This document shows positions 27,359-36,993 of a DNA stretch of 64,000 nt, in pieces. The notes under the pieces are model-generated. The model was given only the letters and a program-made list of their open reading frames with translations. It was not told the DNA's origin and ran no database searches. Position 1 is the first letter of the stretch, and each line of letters opens with the position of its first letter. The translations under genes and the position numbers were made by a program. The stretch lies in the NCBI GenBank assembly GCA_963847615.1, contig CAWKAN010000014.1, positions 124,001 to 188,000 on the forward strand. The letters are read 5' to 3'. This DNA is from Palsa-883 sp963847615. GTDB lineage: Bacteria; Pseudomonadota; Alphaproteobacteria; Acetobacterales; Acetobacteraceae.

Positions 27359-28443
27359 GCGGCCCAGCCTTGCAGGATCGCGGCTTCCTCGCGGCAGCGT
27401 TCCGGACTGCCGAGGATCTGCCGGTTGAAGGCGATGCGCTTGAACCAGAAATGCAGGCCGAGCAGGTCGGTGAATCCCATCCCGCCATGCGCCTCGGTCG
27501 CCATGCGCGAAACCTCGCGCGCGACGTCGCCGAGATGCGCCTTGGCATGACAGGCGGTCAGCCTTGCCTCCTGCGGCAGCACATCCTGCGCGTAGGCGGC
27601 ATACCACACCAGGCCGCGGCAGGGTTCCAGCAGCGTGACCATGTCGGCGAGCATGTATTTCACCCCCTGGAAGCTGCCGATCACCCGGCCGAACTGCACC
27701 CGTTCCTTGGCGTAGGCGACGGCGCGGTCCAGCATGGTCTGCGCCGCGCCCAGCGTGCCGGCGGCCAGCAGCACGCGTCCGGCATCCAGCACGCGCAGCG
27801 CGGTGTCCAGCGTCGCGGTGGCGGCGCCCAGTCGTTCCGCCGGCGCGTTGTCGAAGCCAAGCTCGGTGATCGGGCGGGTGCGGTCCAGGCTGGGGCGCGG
27901 CGTCAGGCGCACGCCGGGCGCGTCGGCGGCAACCAGCGCCATGCCGCCATCGCCCAGCACCACCAGCAAATGCGAGCACCCCGCGCAATCCAGCGCGCCG
28001 CTGATGCGCCCGCTCAGCCGGTCATCGGCCAGTGTCGCACTGGCGTCGCCGGTCTGGCCCGCCAGCCCAGCGAAGCCGACGCCGAACCGCGCCTCGGCGG
28101 CCGCGATGCGCGGCAGCCAGGCGTCCTGCTGTGCCGGCGTGCCGGCCTGCTGGACCGCCAGCGTGGCCATCGCCAGGCCGATGAACGGCACCGGCGCGAC
28201 CGCGGCGCCGAGCGCCTCCGCCGCCACCGCGGCATCCAGCACGCCGAGGCCGGAGCCGCCGAACCGTTCCGCCACCAGCAGGCCGGGCAGCCCCAGTTCG
28301 CCCAGCCCGCGCCACAACGCTTGGTCGAATCCGGTGCCGGAATCGGCCAGCACGCGCAACCGTTGCAGCGGCAGGTGCTCGGCCAGATAACCGCGCAGCG
28401 TCGTATCGAACAGGCGCTGTTCGTCGCTGAGGGCGAACTCCAT
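27355..28443 (-). CDS. Acyl-CoA dehydrogenase (second, divergent subunit type)
   Basis: The 362-residue protein begins MEFALSDEQRLFDTTLRGYL, a standard acyl-CoA dehydrogenase N-terminus. It continues with LGLPGLLVAERFGGSGLGVL and the C-terminal helical bundle VAYAKERVQFGRVIGSFQGV and EAHGGMGFTDLLGLHFWFKR. The middle beta-domain is shortened and less conserved than in the neighbour, as seen in the partner subunit of heteromeric enzymes acting on steroid or bulky acyl-CoAs. It lies three bases after the other dehydrogenase and overlaps the dehydratase. A heteromeric enzyme is inference from the pairing. Confidence 0.88.
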   Translation of the reverse strand: MEFALSDEQRLFDTTLRGYLAEHLPLQRLRVLADSGTGFDQALWRGLGELGLPGLLVAERFGGSGLGVLDAAVAAEALGAAVAPVPFIGLAMATLAVQQAGTPAQQDAWLPRIAAAEARFGVGFAGLAGQTGDASATLADDRLSGRISGALDCAGCSHLLVVLGDGGMALVAADAPGVRLTPRPSLDRTRPITELGFDNAPAERLGAATATLDTALRVLDAGRVLLAAGTLGAAQTMLDRAVAYAKERVQFGRVIGSFQGVKYMLADMVTLLEPCRGLVWYAAYAQDVLPQEARLTACHAKAHLGDVAREVSRMATEAHGGMGFTDLLGLHFWFKRIAFNRQILGSPERCREEAAILQGWAA

Positions 28444-28446
28444 GGC

Positions 28447-29670
28447 TCACCCCCTGCCGATCGCCGACGCGGCCGGCGCCTTCGGCTCGCGCGGCAGGCC
28501 CAGGCCGCGCTCGCCGATGATGTTCTTCTGGATGTTGTTCGAGCCGCCGCCGATCATCAGGCCGACATCGTAGATGTAGTCGATGTTCCAGGTGGTGGCG
28601 TCGTCGTCCTCGGCCGCCTCGCCGCGCGGCTCGAACGCCAGCCCGGCGGCGCCGAGCGCGTCCACCGCGAGCGCGGACAGCCGGAACCCCAGCATGGTGC
28701 CGCCGTATTTGACGATCATCCGTTTCACCCCCGAGTCCTCGCCGCGGGCGGCCTCGGTCAGCAGGCGGAGGTTGTGCGCCTTCCAGGCCAGCACCTCGCC
28801 CTGCAGCTTCAGCAGCCGGTCGCGCAACTCCGCCATCTCGATCAGCCGGCGGCCGTTCACCGTGGTGGCGTGCAGCAGCGCAACAAGCTGTTCCAGCCGG
28901 TGGGTCATCTTGCCGGCGTCGCCGATCATCAGCCGCTCGTGCTTCAGCGTGATGTTGGCGACGTGCCAGCCCTTGCCGCGGCCCAGCACGATCTGCCGCG
29001 CCGGGACGCGCACGTCGGTGAAGAACACCTCGTTGAACTCGCTGCGCCCGGTCATCGTCTTCAGCGGCCGGGTCTCGATGCCCGGCGTGCGCATCGACAG
29101 CAACAGATAGGACAGGCCCTCGTGCTTCGGCAGGTCGGGCTCGGTGCGGCACAGCAGGAACATCATGTCGGCGTAGTGCGCCGAGCTGGTCCAGATCTTC
29201 TGGCCGTTGACGACGAAGTCCTCGCCGTCCAGCACCGCGCGGGTGCTGGCCGCGGCAAGGTCGCTGCCGGAGCCGGGCTCGGAATAGCCCTGGCACCAGA
29301 TCACGTCGCCGCGGATGGTCGGGCCGATCCAGTGGCGGCGCTGGTCCTCGGTGCCGACCTCCAGCAGCGTCGGCACCAGCATGCTGATGCCCTGGTTGGT
29401 CAGGCCCTGGTAGAGGTTGGCGCGGCTGAACGCCTCGGCGATCACCGCCAGGTCCAGCACGTCGGGCGCGGCGCCGAAGCCGCCGTAGTCGCGCGGCACG
29501 GTGCGGGCGGCGTAGCCGTGCTCGACCAGCAGTTTCTGCCAGTCCAGCGTCTTCTGGTCCGGCCGTTTGCGCCCGCCGCCGGGCTTCGGCGAGTCCTGGC
29601 CATGCGCGCGGATGAACGCCTGCACCTCGGCCTGCAGCGCGCGGTGCTTGTCGGTCAGGGTCAGGTCCAT
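28447..29670 (-). CDS. Acyl-CoA dehydrogenase
   Basis: FAD-dependent alpha,beta-dehydrogenation of an acyl-CoA. The 407-residue protein has the flavin/substrate motif WCQGYSEPGSGSDLAAASTR, VNGQKIWTSSAHYADMMFLL and MTGRSEFNEVFFTDVRVPAR. It ends with IYDVGLMIGGGSNNIQKNII, where a dehydrogenase normally places the FAD-contacting Gly-rich segment. The ATG at 29670 is preceded by a strong ggagg. It is the first gene of the dehydrogenase-dehydrogenase-dehydratase operon and is divergent from the RND efflux genes. Confidence 0.92.
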   Translation of the reverse strand: MDLTLTDKHRALQAEVQAFIRAHGQDSPKPGGGRKRPDQKTLDWQKLLVEHGYAARTVPRDYGGFGAAPDVLDLAVIAEAFSRANLYQGLTNQGISMLVPTLLEVGTEDQRRHWIGPTIRGDVIWCQGYSEPGSGSDLAAASTRAVLDGEDFVVNGQKIWTSSAHYADMMFLLCRTEPDLPKHEGLSYLLLSMRTPGIETRPLKTMTGRSEFNEVFFTDVRVPARQIVLGRGKGWHVANITLKHERLMIGDAGKMTHRLEQLVALLHATTVNGRRLIEMAELRDRLLKLQGEVLAWKAHNLRLLTEAARGEDSGVKRMIVKYGGTMLGFRLSALAVDALGAAGLAFEPRGEAAEDDDATTWNIDYIYDVGLMIGGGSNNIQKNIIGERGLGLPREPKAPAASAIGRG

Positions 29671-29934
29671 CGCGTCCTCCCGATGGTGGTTGGCCCGAGT
29701 GTATGGCGTTTCGCCGCCGCTGCCACCCGCCCGCGTGACCGCGACCGGAAGACGCGGTCCGCCCGGCCGGCGCCGTGCCGCAAGACCATCCGCCCCGTGA
29801 CCGCAGTTCGGCAAGCCGCAGATCGGCCTTGCCGGCGCGGCCCGAGGGCGGGATCATGTCCCCCAGGGGCATTCGTCAACCGCGCAACGCCGGCGTCCGC
29901 GACACGCGGCAAACCGGCAGTCGGAACTGGGAGC

Positions 29935-31080
29935 ATGGGAATGCGGGCAAGCCGTATCGTCGTGATGGTGGCGATCCTATCCGCCGCGGGTTTTGGCGGC
30001 TGGGTCCTGCTCGCCCAGCGCATCGACCGCTCCGATGCCGCGCCGCTGCCCGCCGCCCAGGTCCCGGTGACCGCGACCACCGCCACCGCGCGCGACGTGC
30101 CGATCTTCGACCAGAGCCTCGGCACCGTGCAGGCGATCAACACGGTGAACGTCAAGAGCCGGGTGGACGGGCAGATCATGCAGGTCCTGTTCGCCCAGGG
30201 GCAGGAGGTGAAGCAGGGCGACCGGCTGTTCCTGATCGATCCGCGGCCGTACCAGGCGACGCTCGACCAGGCGGTGGCGAACCGGCTGAAGGACCAGGCG
30301 CAACTGCAAGGCGCGCTGCGCAACCTGGAGCGCTACGGCAAGCTGGTCGGCAGCGGCTTCCAGACCCGGCAGAGCTTCGAGGACCAGCAGGCCACCGTCG
30401 CGCAGTTGCAGGCCTCGATGCAGGCCGACCAGGCCACCATCGAGCAGGCCAGGCTCAACCTGGGCTACACCGACGTCGTCGCACCGATCAGCGGGCGCAC
30501 CGGCGCGCGGCTGGTCGATGCCGGCAACTATGTGCTGGCCAGCGCCGCTACGCCGCTGGTCTCGATCACCCAGATCAAGCCGATCGATGTCAGCTTCACC
30601 CTGCCGGCGAACGAACTGGACGCGATCCGGCGCAACCGTGAGTCGCATACGCTGGAGGTGGACGCCTACGCGGCGGACGGCACGACGCTGCTGGGCAAGG
30701 GCGCGCTGACCTTCATCGACAACCACATCGACGACAGTAGCGGAACGATCGCGCTGAAGGGCAGGTTCGCCAATGCGAATGAGGCATTGTGGCCCGGCGC
30801 CTTCGTCGATGTGCGGCTGGTCATCGCCACCCGCGCCAATGCGATCACCGTGCCGGTGCAATCGGTGATGGCCGGGCCCGAGGGCGACTACGTCTACGTG
30901 ATCCGCCCGGACGACACGGTGCGCCGGCGCGCGGTGCAGGTGGCCAGCCGGCAGGACGGGCTGGCGGTGATCGCCAGCGGGCTGCACGCGGGCGAGCGCG
31001 TGGTCGTCGAGGGACAGTACCGGCTGGCCAACAACATCAAGGTGCGGATCGAAGCCCCGCGCGGCGCGACGGCGGGCTGA
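29935..31080 (+). CDS. RND efflux periplasmic adaptor (membrane fusion protein)
   Basis: The 381-residue protein bridges an inner-membrane RND pump to an outer-membrane channel. It has an N-terminal membrane anchor (IVVMVAILSAAGFGGWVLLA), the split lipoyl domain (VNVKSRVDGQIMQVLFAQGQ ... LGYTDVVAPISGRTGARLVD), a helical hairpin between them (QATLDQAVANRLKDQAQLQG), and the beta-barrel with SSGTIALKGRFANANEALWP. An ATG six bases downstream (29941) is an equally possible start. The permease gene follows after seven bases. No outer-membrane factor gene is nearby. Confidence 0.92.
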   Translation: MGMRASRIVVMVAILSAAGFGGWVLLAQRIDRSDAAPLPAAQVPVTATTATARDVPIFDQSLGTVQAINTVNVKSRVDGQIMQVLFAQGQEVKQGDRLFLIDPRPYQATLDQAVANRLKDQAQLQGALRNLERYGKLVGSGFQTRQSFEDQQATVAQLQASMQADQATIEQARLNLGYTDVVAPISGRTGARLVDAGNYVLASAATPLVSITQIKPIDVSFTLPANELDAIRRNRESHTLEVDAYAADGTTLLGKGALTFIDNHIDDSSGTIALKGRFANANEALWPGAFVDVRLVIATRANAITVPVQSVMAGPEGDYVYVIRPDDTVRRRAVQVASRQDGLAVIASGLHAGERVVVEGQYRLANNIKVRIEAPRGATAG

Positions 31081-31087
31081 CACAACG

Positions 31088-34000
31088 ATGGGCCTCTCCG
31101 AGATCTTCATCCGCCGGCCGATCGCCACCGCGCTGCTGATGGCCGGCATCCTGGTGTTCGGCATGGCCAGCGCCACGCTGCTGCCGATCGCCGCGCTGCC
31201 GAATGTGGACTTCCCCACCATCGTGGTCACCGCCTCGTTGCCCGGCGCCAGCCCGGACACCATGGCCGCCTCGGTCGCCACGCCGCTGGAGCAGCAATTC
31301 GCCGCCATCCCCGGCCTGGCCGACATGAGCTCGACCAGCGGCCTGGGATCGACCCGGATCACCTTGCAGTTCGACCTGGCGCGCAACATCGACGGCGCCG
31401 CCGGCGACGTGCAGATCGCGATCAACGCCGCCAGCGGGGTGCTGCCGAAGACCCTGCCCTCGCCGCCGGTGTTCAAGAAGACCAACCCGGCGAACCGCGC
31501 GATCCTGATCTACGCGGTCAGCTCCGACGCCATGCCGATCCAGGACGTCGACCAGTACGCGTTCAACGTGCTGGCGGAATCGATCTCGCGGGTGAACGGC
31601 GTGTCGGAGGTCAACATCGCCGGCGAGCAGATCCCCGCGGTGCACGTGCAGGTGAACCCCGACGCGCTGGCCGCGCGCGGCATCGGGCTGGAGGACGTGC
31701 GCACCGCGCTGGTCAACGCCACGACCGACCTGCCGAAGGGCAACCTGGAAGGCCCGCGCCAGACCTTCACGCTGGACACCAACGACCAGTTGTTCGACGC
31801 CAACGCGTTTGGCCACGTGATCGCGGCCTATCGGCACGGCGCGCCGGTCGAGCTGAAGGATATCGGCCGGGTCATCGCGCAGTCGAAGTCGCCGCGCACC
31901 GGCGCCTGGTTCGACGGCAAGCCGACCGAGCTGCTGCTGATCGAGCGCGAGCCGGGGGCCAACACGATCCAGGTGGTGGACGAGGTCAAGGCGATGATGC
32001 CAGGGCTGGTGGCCTCGGTGCCGCCCTCGGTGCATGTCGACCTGGTGTCCGACCGCTCGGAGAACATCCGCGCCTCGGTCGAGGATGTGGAGCTGACCCT
32101 GGCGATCACCACCGGCCTGGTCGTGCTGGTGATCTTCCTGTTCCTGCGCAAGCTGTGGGCGACCATCATCCCCAGCATCACCGTGCCGCTGGCGCTGGTG
32201 GCCACCACCGGCGTGATGTACATGGTCGGCTTCAACCTCGACAACATCTCGTTGATGGCGCTGACCATCTCGGTCGGCTTCGTGGTGGACGACGCCATCG
32301 TGATGATCGAGAACATCGTCCGCCATATCGAGCAGGGCGAGACGCCGTTCGCCGCCGCGATCAAGGGCGCCCGGCAGATCGGCTTCACCATCGTGTCGAT
32401 CACCTTCTCGCTGATCGCCGTGTTCATTCCGCTGCTGTTCATGGGCGGCATCATCGGCCGGCTGTTCCGCGAATTCGCCATCACCGTCACCGTCGCGGTG
32501 GTGGCCTCGGCGCTGATCTCGCTGACGCTGACGCCGATGATGTGCGCGCGCTTCCTGACGCACGAGAACGAGGCCGCGAAGGGGCGGCTGAACCGGGCCG
32601 CCGAGGGCTTCTTCCAGGCGATGCTGCGCGGCTACGACCACGGGCTGGTCTGGGTGTTCCGCCACCAGCGCCTGATGCTGGCGAGCACGCTGGCGTTGAT
32701 CGTGGCGACCGGCGCGCTGTACGTGCTGGTACCGAAAGGGTTCATTCCGCAGCAGGACACCGGCTTCATCTTCGGCGAGGCCGACACCCGCCAGGACACC
32801 TCGTTCGCCGCCACCGCCAGGGTGGAGAACGAGCTGTCCGCCATCATCCTGCAGGACAAGGCGGTCGCCGCCGTGGTCGGCTTCGCCGGCGCGACCCAGT
32901 ACAACCCGAGCGAGAACACCGCGCGGATGTTCATCCAGCTCAAGCCGTTCGACCAGCGCGACGGGGTGGCGGCGGTGATGCAGCGGTTGAAGCCGCGCGT
33001 CGCCCAGGTGCGCGGCGTCAAGTTCTACATGCAGGCCGGGCAGGACGTCACCGTCGGCACGCATCTGACGCAGGCGCAGTACCAATACACCGTGACCGAC
33101 ACCGACGCCGCGCAGATGGACCATTGGGCGCCCATCCTGCTGCGCGAGATGCACGCGATGCCGGAACTGACCGACGTCGCCACCGACCAGCAGATCGCCG
33201 CCCAGCACCTTGCGCTGACGGTGGACCGCAACGCCGCGTACCGGCTGGGCCTGTCGATGGGGCTGATCGACCAGACGCTGTACGACGCGTTCGGCGAGGA
33301 ACAGGTGGCGACGATCTACACCAGCGCCGCGCAATACAAGGTGATCCTGGAGGTGGAGCCACGCTTCCGCACCGACCCCGCGGCGCTGTCGCATATCCAC
33401 GTGGCCTCGGCCGCCGGCGCGCAGGTGCCGCTGTCGGCGGTGGCGCGCACCAGCTACACGGTCGAGCCGCTGACGGTGAACCACCAGGGCGTGTTCCCCG
33501 CGGTGACGCTGTCGTTCAACCTTGCGCCCGGGGTCGCGATCGGCCAGGCGGTCAGCGCGATCGAGGCGATGCAGGCGCGCCTGCACGTGCCGGCGACGTT
33601 GCACGGCACGTTCGAGGGCACGGCGCAGGCGTTCAAGGCCTCGCTGTCGTCCACCCCGCTGCTGGTCGCCGCGGCGATCCTGGTGGTCTACATCGTGCTG
33701 GGGATGCTCTACGAAAGCTTCATCCATCCGATCACCATCCTGTCCGCGCTGCCGTCCGCCGGGGTCGGCGCGCTGCTGATGCTGATGCTGTTCGGCTACG
33801 ACCTGAGCATGGTGGCGCTGATCGGCATCATCCTGCTGATCGGCATCGTCAAGAAGAACGCCATCATGATGATCGACTTCGCGCTGGATGCGGAACGTAG
33901 CCAGGGCCTCGGCCCGCAGCAGGCGATCCACCAGGCCTGCCTGCTGCGCTTCCGCCCGATCATGATGACCACGATGTGCGCGCTGTTCGGCGGGTTGCCG

Positions 34001-34207
34001 CTGGCACTTGGCCATGGCGCCGGGTCGGAGCTGCGCCGCCCGCTCGGCATCGCGATCGTCGGCGGGCTGCTCGTTTCGCAGGTGCTGACGCTCTACACCA
34101 CGCCGGTGATCTATCTGTATCTGGATCGATTGGCACACCGGCTGGCGCCGCGGCGGCACCGGGTCATCCTGCCCAGCCCGGGGCACGTGCCGGAGAGTGC
34201 CGATTGA
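31088..34207 (+). CDS. RND efflux inner-membrane permease (AcrB/MdtB-like)
   Basis: Proton-driven export pump of 1039 residues, normal for the family. Evident features are the N-terminal FIRRPIATALLMAGILVFGM helix and two large periplasmic loops. TM4 carries the proton-relay Asp pair in GFVVDDAIVMIENIVRHIEQ (about 396-415), followed by ARQIGFTIVSITFSLIAVFI. The C-terminal half has LLIGIVKKNAIMMIDFALDA, and the TM11-12 region ends QVLTLYTTPVIYLYLDRL. The frame is intact over 3.1 kb. It resembles the MdtB/MdtC group; the substrate is unknown. Confidence 0.94.
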   Translation: MGLSEIFIRRPIATALLMAGILVFGMASATLLPIAALPNVDFPTIVVTASLPGASPDTMAASVATPLEQQFAAIPGLADMSSTSGLGSTRITLQFDLARNIDGAAGDVQIAINAASGVLPKTLPSPPVFKKTNPANRAILIYAVSSDAMPIQDVDQYAFNVLAESISRVNGVSEVNIAGEQIPAVHVQVNPDALAARGIGLEDVRTALVNATTDLPKGNLEGPRQTFTLDTNDQLFDANAFGHVIAAYRHGAPVELKDIGRVIAQSKSPRTGAWFDGKPTELLLIEREPGANTIQVVDEVKAMMPGLVASVPPSVHVDLVSDRSENIRASVEDVELTLAITTGLVVLVIFLFLRKLWATIIPSITVPLALVATTGVMYMVGFNLDNISLMALTISVGFVVDDAIVMIENIVRHIEQGETPFAAAIKGARQIGFTIVSITFSLIAVFIPLLFMGGIIGRLFREFAITVTVAVVASALISLTLTPMMCARFLTHENEAAKGRLNRAAEGFFQAMLRGYDHGLVWVFRHQRLMLASTLALIVATGALYVLVPKGFIPQQDTGFIFGEADTRQDTSFAATARVENELSAIILQDKAVAAVVGFAGATQYNPSENTARMFIQLKPFDQRDGVAAVMQRLKPRVAQVRGVKFYMQAGQDVTVGTHLTQAQYQYTVTDTDAAQMDHWAPILLREMHAMPELTDVATDQQIAAQHLALTVDRNAAYRLGLSMGLIDQTLYDAFGEEQVATIYTSAAQYKVILEVEPRFRTDPAALSHIHVASAAGAQVPLSAVARTSYTVEPLTVNHQGVFPAVTLSFNLAPGVAIGQAVSAIEAMQARLHVPATLHGTFEGTAQAFKASLSSTPLLVAAAILVVYIVLGMLYESFIHPITILSALPSAGVGALLMLMLFGYDLSMVALIGIILLIGIVKKNAIMMIDFALDAERSQGLGPQQAIHQACLLRFRPIMMTTMCALFGGLPLALGHGAGSELRRPLGIAIVGGLLVSQVLTLYTTPVIYLYLDRLAHRLAPRRHRVILPSPGHVPESAD

Positions 34208-34233
34208 TGCGGGGGGCATCGGTTGAACCGAAG

Positions 34234-34313
34234 CAAGGTCAGGGCTCCGCCCTTGGCGGGGTTCCAAGGGGCAGCGCCCCTTGGTGGGGTCCAGGGGCGA
34301 AGCCCCTGGCCTT
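34234..34313. repeat. Single-sided copy of the GC-rich palindrome module
   Basis: Three small hairpins in series: agggctccgccct, aaggggcagcgcccctt and caggggcgaagcccctg. They match one flank of the composite elements at 47565-47848 and 59011-59296, but without the long central palindrome. It lies between the RND permease and the ABC ATPase gene and could act as a terminator or mRNA-end stabiliser. Confidence 0.8.
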
Positions 34314-34366
34314 CTCCCGGCGATTGGCCCGCGCCGTGGCCGGCGGAAGGGTGCTATAGGGCACGG

Positions 34367-35198
34367 ATGCTGGTCGAGATCGCCAATCTGTGGGTGCGGT
34401 TCCCCACCGCGCACGGCATGTCCGACGCCGTACGCGGCGTATCGTTGACGCTCGGGCAGGAGAAGCTCGGCATCGTCGGCGAATTCGGGGTCGGGCAAAT
34501 CGCTTACCGCGCGGGCCATCCTGCGGCTGCTGCCGAGCGAGGCGGTGATCACCGCGGACCGCCTGTCGTTCGACGACATCGACATCCTGACCGCCAACGA
34601 GGCGGCGCTGCGTGCGATTCGCGGCAAGCGGGCGGGGCTGATTTTGCAGGACCCGAAATTCTCGCTGAACCCGGTGATGACCGCCGGCGCGCAGATCGCC
34701 GAGGCCTGGCGCGCGCATCGCGGCGGCTCGCGCAGGGTGGCGGGTCAGGCGGCGATCGACCTGCTGGCGCAGGTGCAGATCCGCGACCCGGCGCGCGTCG
34801 CCGGCGCCTATCCGCACGAGCTGTCCGGCGGCATGGGCCAGCGCGTGATGATCGCGATGATGCTGGCGCCGGACCCGGAACTGCTGATCGCCGACGAACC
34901 GACCAGCGCGCTGGATGCGACGGTGCAGGCGGAGATTCTGCGGCTGATCGAGGACCTGGTGTCACGCCGCGGCATGGGATTGATCCTGATCAGTCACGAC
35001 CTGCCGCTGGTGTCGCATTTCTGCGACCGCGTGGTGGTGATGTATGCCGGGCGGATCGTCGAGGAGCTGCGTGCCGCGGACCTGGCGCACGCCAGGCACC
35101 CCTACACCCGCGGGCTGCTGGCTTGCCTGCCGGCGCTGAGCCACAAGCAGGTGCGGCTGCCGGTGATGCAGCGCGATCCGGCCTGGCTCGACGGATGA
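34367..35198 (+). CDS. Peptide/nickel-type ABC transporter ATPase (DppD-like), frameshift in Walker A
   Basis: ATP-binding subunit of an oligopeptide-family importer. After [20 protein letters not shown] the P-loop reads GEFGVGQIA, because one extra G in the run at about 34489-34492 shifts the frame. Removing it restores [20 protein letters not shown] and joins the downstream frame. There the remainder is intact: [20 protein letters not shown], signature [20 protein letters not shown], Walker [13 protein letters not shown], and H-loop [20 protein letters not shown]. The insertion lies in a homopolymer, so a sequencing error is likely. Its stop overlaps the next ATPase gene as ATGA. Confidence 0.85.
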
Positions 35199-35947
35199 TC
35201 TCGGTCGATGCGCTGTCGGTGCGGTTCGGCAACACCGAGGCGGTGCGGGCGGTGTCGTTCCACCTGGCGCGTGGCGAGGCGTTCGGGCTGGTGGGGGAGT
35301 CCGGCTCCGGCAAGTCCACCGTGCTGCGCGCGCTGGCCGGGCTGAACCCCAATTGGACCGGGCGGCTGCTGCTGGACGGCGCGAAGCTGGATGCGCGGCG
35401 CGACAAGCGGTTCTTCCGCCGCGTGCAGATGGTGTTCCAGGACCCGTATGGATCGCTGCATCCACGCCAGACCGTCGATCGCGCGCTGAGCGAACCGCTG
35501 CTGGTGCATGGGCTGGGCGACATCGACGTGCGCATCGCCCGTGGCCTGGCCGAGGTGGCGCTGCCGCTGTCGATGCGCTTCCGTTACCCGCACCAGTTGT
35601 CGGGCGGGCAGCGCCAGCGCGTCGCGATCGCACGGGCGCTGATGGCGGAGCCCGAGGTGCTGCTGCTGGACGAGCCGACCAGCGCGCTGGATGTCTCGGT
35701 GCAGGCCGAGGTGCTGAACCTGCTGGCCGATCTGCGGGTGGCGCGCGGGCTGACCTACATCATGGTCAGCCACAACCTCGCGGTGGTGGCGCATCTGTGC
35801 GAGCGGATCGGCGTGATGCAGGGGGGCGAGTTGGTGGAGGCGCTGAGCGCCGACGATCTGCGCGCCGGGCGCATCAAGCATCCGCACACCGCGGCGCTGC
35901 GCGAGCTGTCGGTGGAACTGGAAGAACCGGAGGGGGTGGAACCATGA
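35195..35947 (+). CDS. Peptide/nickel-type ABC transporter ATPase (DppF-like)
   Basis: Second ATPase of the pair, 250 residues. Walker [10 protein letters not shown] at about 35-43, Q-loop [20 protein letters not shown], signature [20 protein letters not shown] at about 133, Walker [21 protein letters not shown] and H-loop [20 protein letters not shown] are all intact. It overlaps the preceding ATPase and the following amidohydrolase by four bases each, so the three genes are translationally coupled. Permease and binding-protein genes are not in this window, which is unusual for this transporter type. Confidence 0.9.
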   Translation: MISVDALSVRFGNTEAVRAVSFHLARGEAFGLVGESGSGKSTVLRALAGLNPNWTGRLLLDGAKLDARRDKRFFRRVQMVFQDPYGSLHPRQTVDRALSEPLLVHGLGDIDVRIARGLAEVALPLSMRFRYPHQLSGGQRQRVAIARALMAEPEVLLLDEPTSALDVSVQAEVLNLLADLRVARGLTYIMVSHNLAVVAHLCERIGVMQGGELVEALSADDLRAGRIKHPHTAALRELSVELEEPEGVEP

Positions 35948-36756
35948 GCGAGAGTTGGCAGGGCGTGCATGACTGGGGCGCGCTGACGCGGGCCGAGATC
36001 GCCGCCGCGCGTGATGGCGGCGCGCTGCCGGTGCTGACCGTGGGCGCGGTGGAGCAGCATTCGGATCATCTGCCGGTGGATACCGATACGCTGTCGGCAC
36101 ATCGCATCGCGCTGCTGGCGGCCGAACGCTGCGCGGCGCCGCAGGTGCTGGTGCTGCCGCCGCCGTCGTTCGGCTTCTCGCCGCATCATCGCGCGTGGGC
36201 CGGAACGATCACGTTGTCGCTGGAGACCTTTGTCGGCATGGTGACGGATGTGGCGGAAAGCCTGCACCGCACCGGGTTCAAGCGGCTGCTGATCGTCAAC
36301 GGGCACGGTGGCAACCAGGGGCCGCTGGTCGCCGCCTGCACCGCGCTGGCCAGCCGCGGGCTGGAGGTGGGCTACGTCAACTATTTCGCCCCAGGACAGA
36401 AGGCGTGGCTGGAGGTGCTGCCCGGCGCGCTGCGCGGCGTGGGGCACGCCTGCTGCTACGAAACGGCGCTGCAACTGGCGCTGCGCCCGGCGCCGCTGGC
36501 GGAGCAGATCGCCGGCCGGATCGCTACGCTGCCGCCACGACTGACGCCGTCCTATGCGGCAGGCAACGCGCCCGACGTGATCCGCCCGGCCGGCGCCTAT
36601 TGGGCGGCGATCTTCGCCCCCGGCGATGTCGGCTACGTCGGCGATCCGGCGGCGGCGACAAAGGCGGCGGGCGAGGCGCTGGTGGAGCAGACCGTGACCG
36701 CGCTGGCGCAGTTCTACGCGGATTTCGCCAGCGCGCAGTTGCGGGTGGGGGCATAG
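35944..36756 (+). CDS. Creatininase-family amidohydrolase
   Basis: Metal-dependent amide hydrolase related to creatininase and MftE. The 270-residue protein shows the metal-binding pattern: GAVEQHSDHLPVDTDTLSAH (Glu, His and Asp ligands at about 37-48), FSPHHRAWAGTITLSLETF, VNGHGGNQGPL (about 117-127) and a conserved Glu in YETALQLAL. It starts within the stop of the ABC ATPase, so it is probably made with the transporter. Hydrolysis of an imported amide or cyclic amide is a reasonable inference. Confidence 0.85.
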   Translation: MSESWQGVHDWGALTRAEIAAARDGGALPVLTVGAVEQHSDHLPVDTDTLSAHRIALLAAERCAAPQVLVLPPPSFGFSPHHRAWAGTITLSLETFVGMVTDVAESLHRTGFKRLLIVNGHGGNQGPLVAACTALASRGLEVGYVNYFAPGQKAWLEVLPGALRGVGHACCYETALQLALRPAPLAEQIAGRIATLPPRLTPSYAAGNAPDVIRPAGAYWAAIFAPGDVGYVGDPAAATKAAGEALVEQTVTALAQFYADFASAQLRVGA

Positions 36757-36993
36757 GCGTCACGGCCGCGACGGACCGCGCGGCAACTTGAAGCAGCGGT
36801 CGGGCACGACAGGAACCGCTGGATGAAGCGGCCGACCGGGCCTATATTATTGACTGACGAAACGATTGGCGCGCGGCGGCAGCTGTCCCGCTGCATGGCT
36901 CGCTCCCGAAGACGTTGGGCGAGGGCCATGACAGGCGGGGAAAAAGCGGGGCCGCGGCGACGCGGATTGCTACAGCATTGAGGGAATTTTCCG

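Noticed and set aside
26293..31080. A 1595-codon open frame across 4.8 kb on the plus strand
   Set aside because: Only its last 382 codons (from 29935) are the real RND adaptor. The rest is antisense to the dehydratase and dehydrogenase genes and is Arg/Gly/His-rich with no motif.
31037..34627. A 1196-codon minus-strand open frame
   Set aside because: It lies antisense to the RND permease and has the His/Arg/Gln-rich composition of mirror frames in GC-rich DNA.
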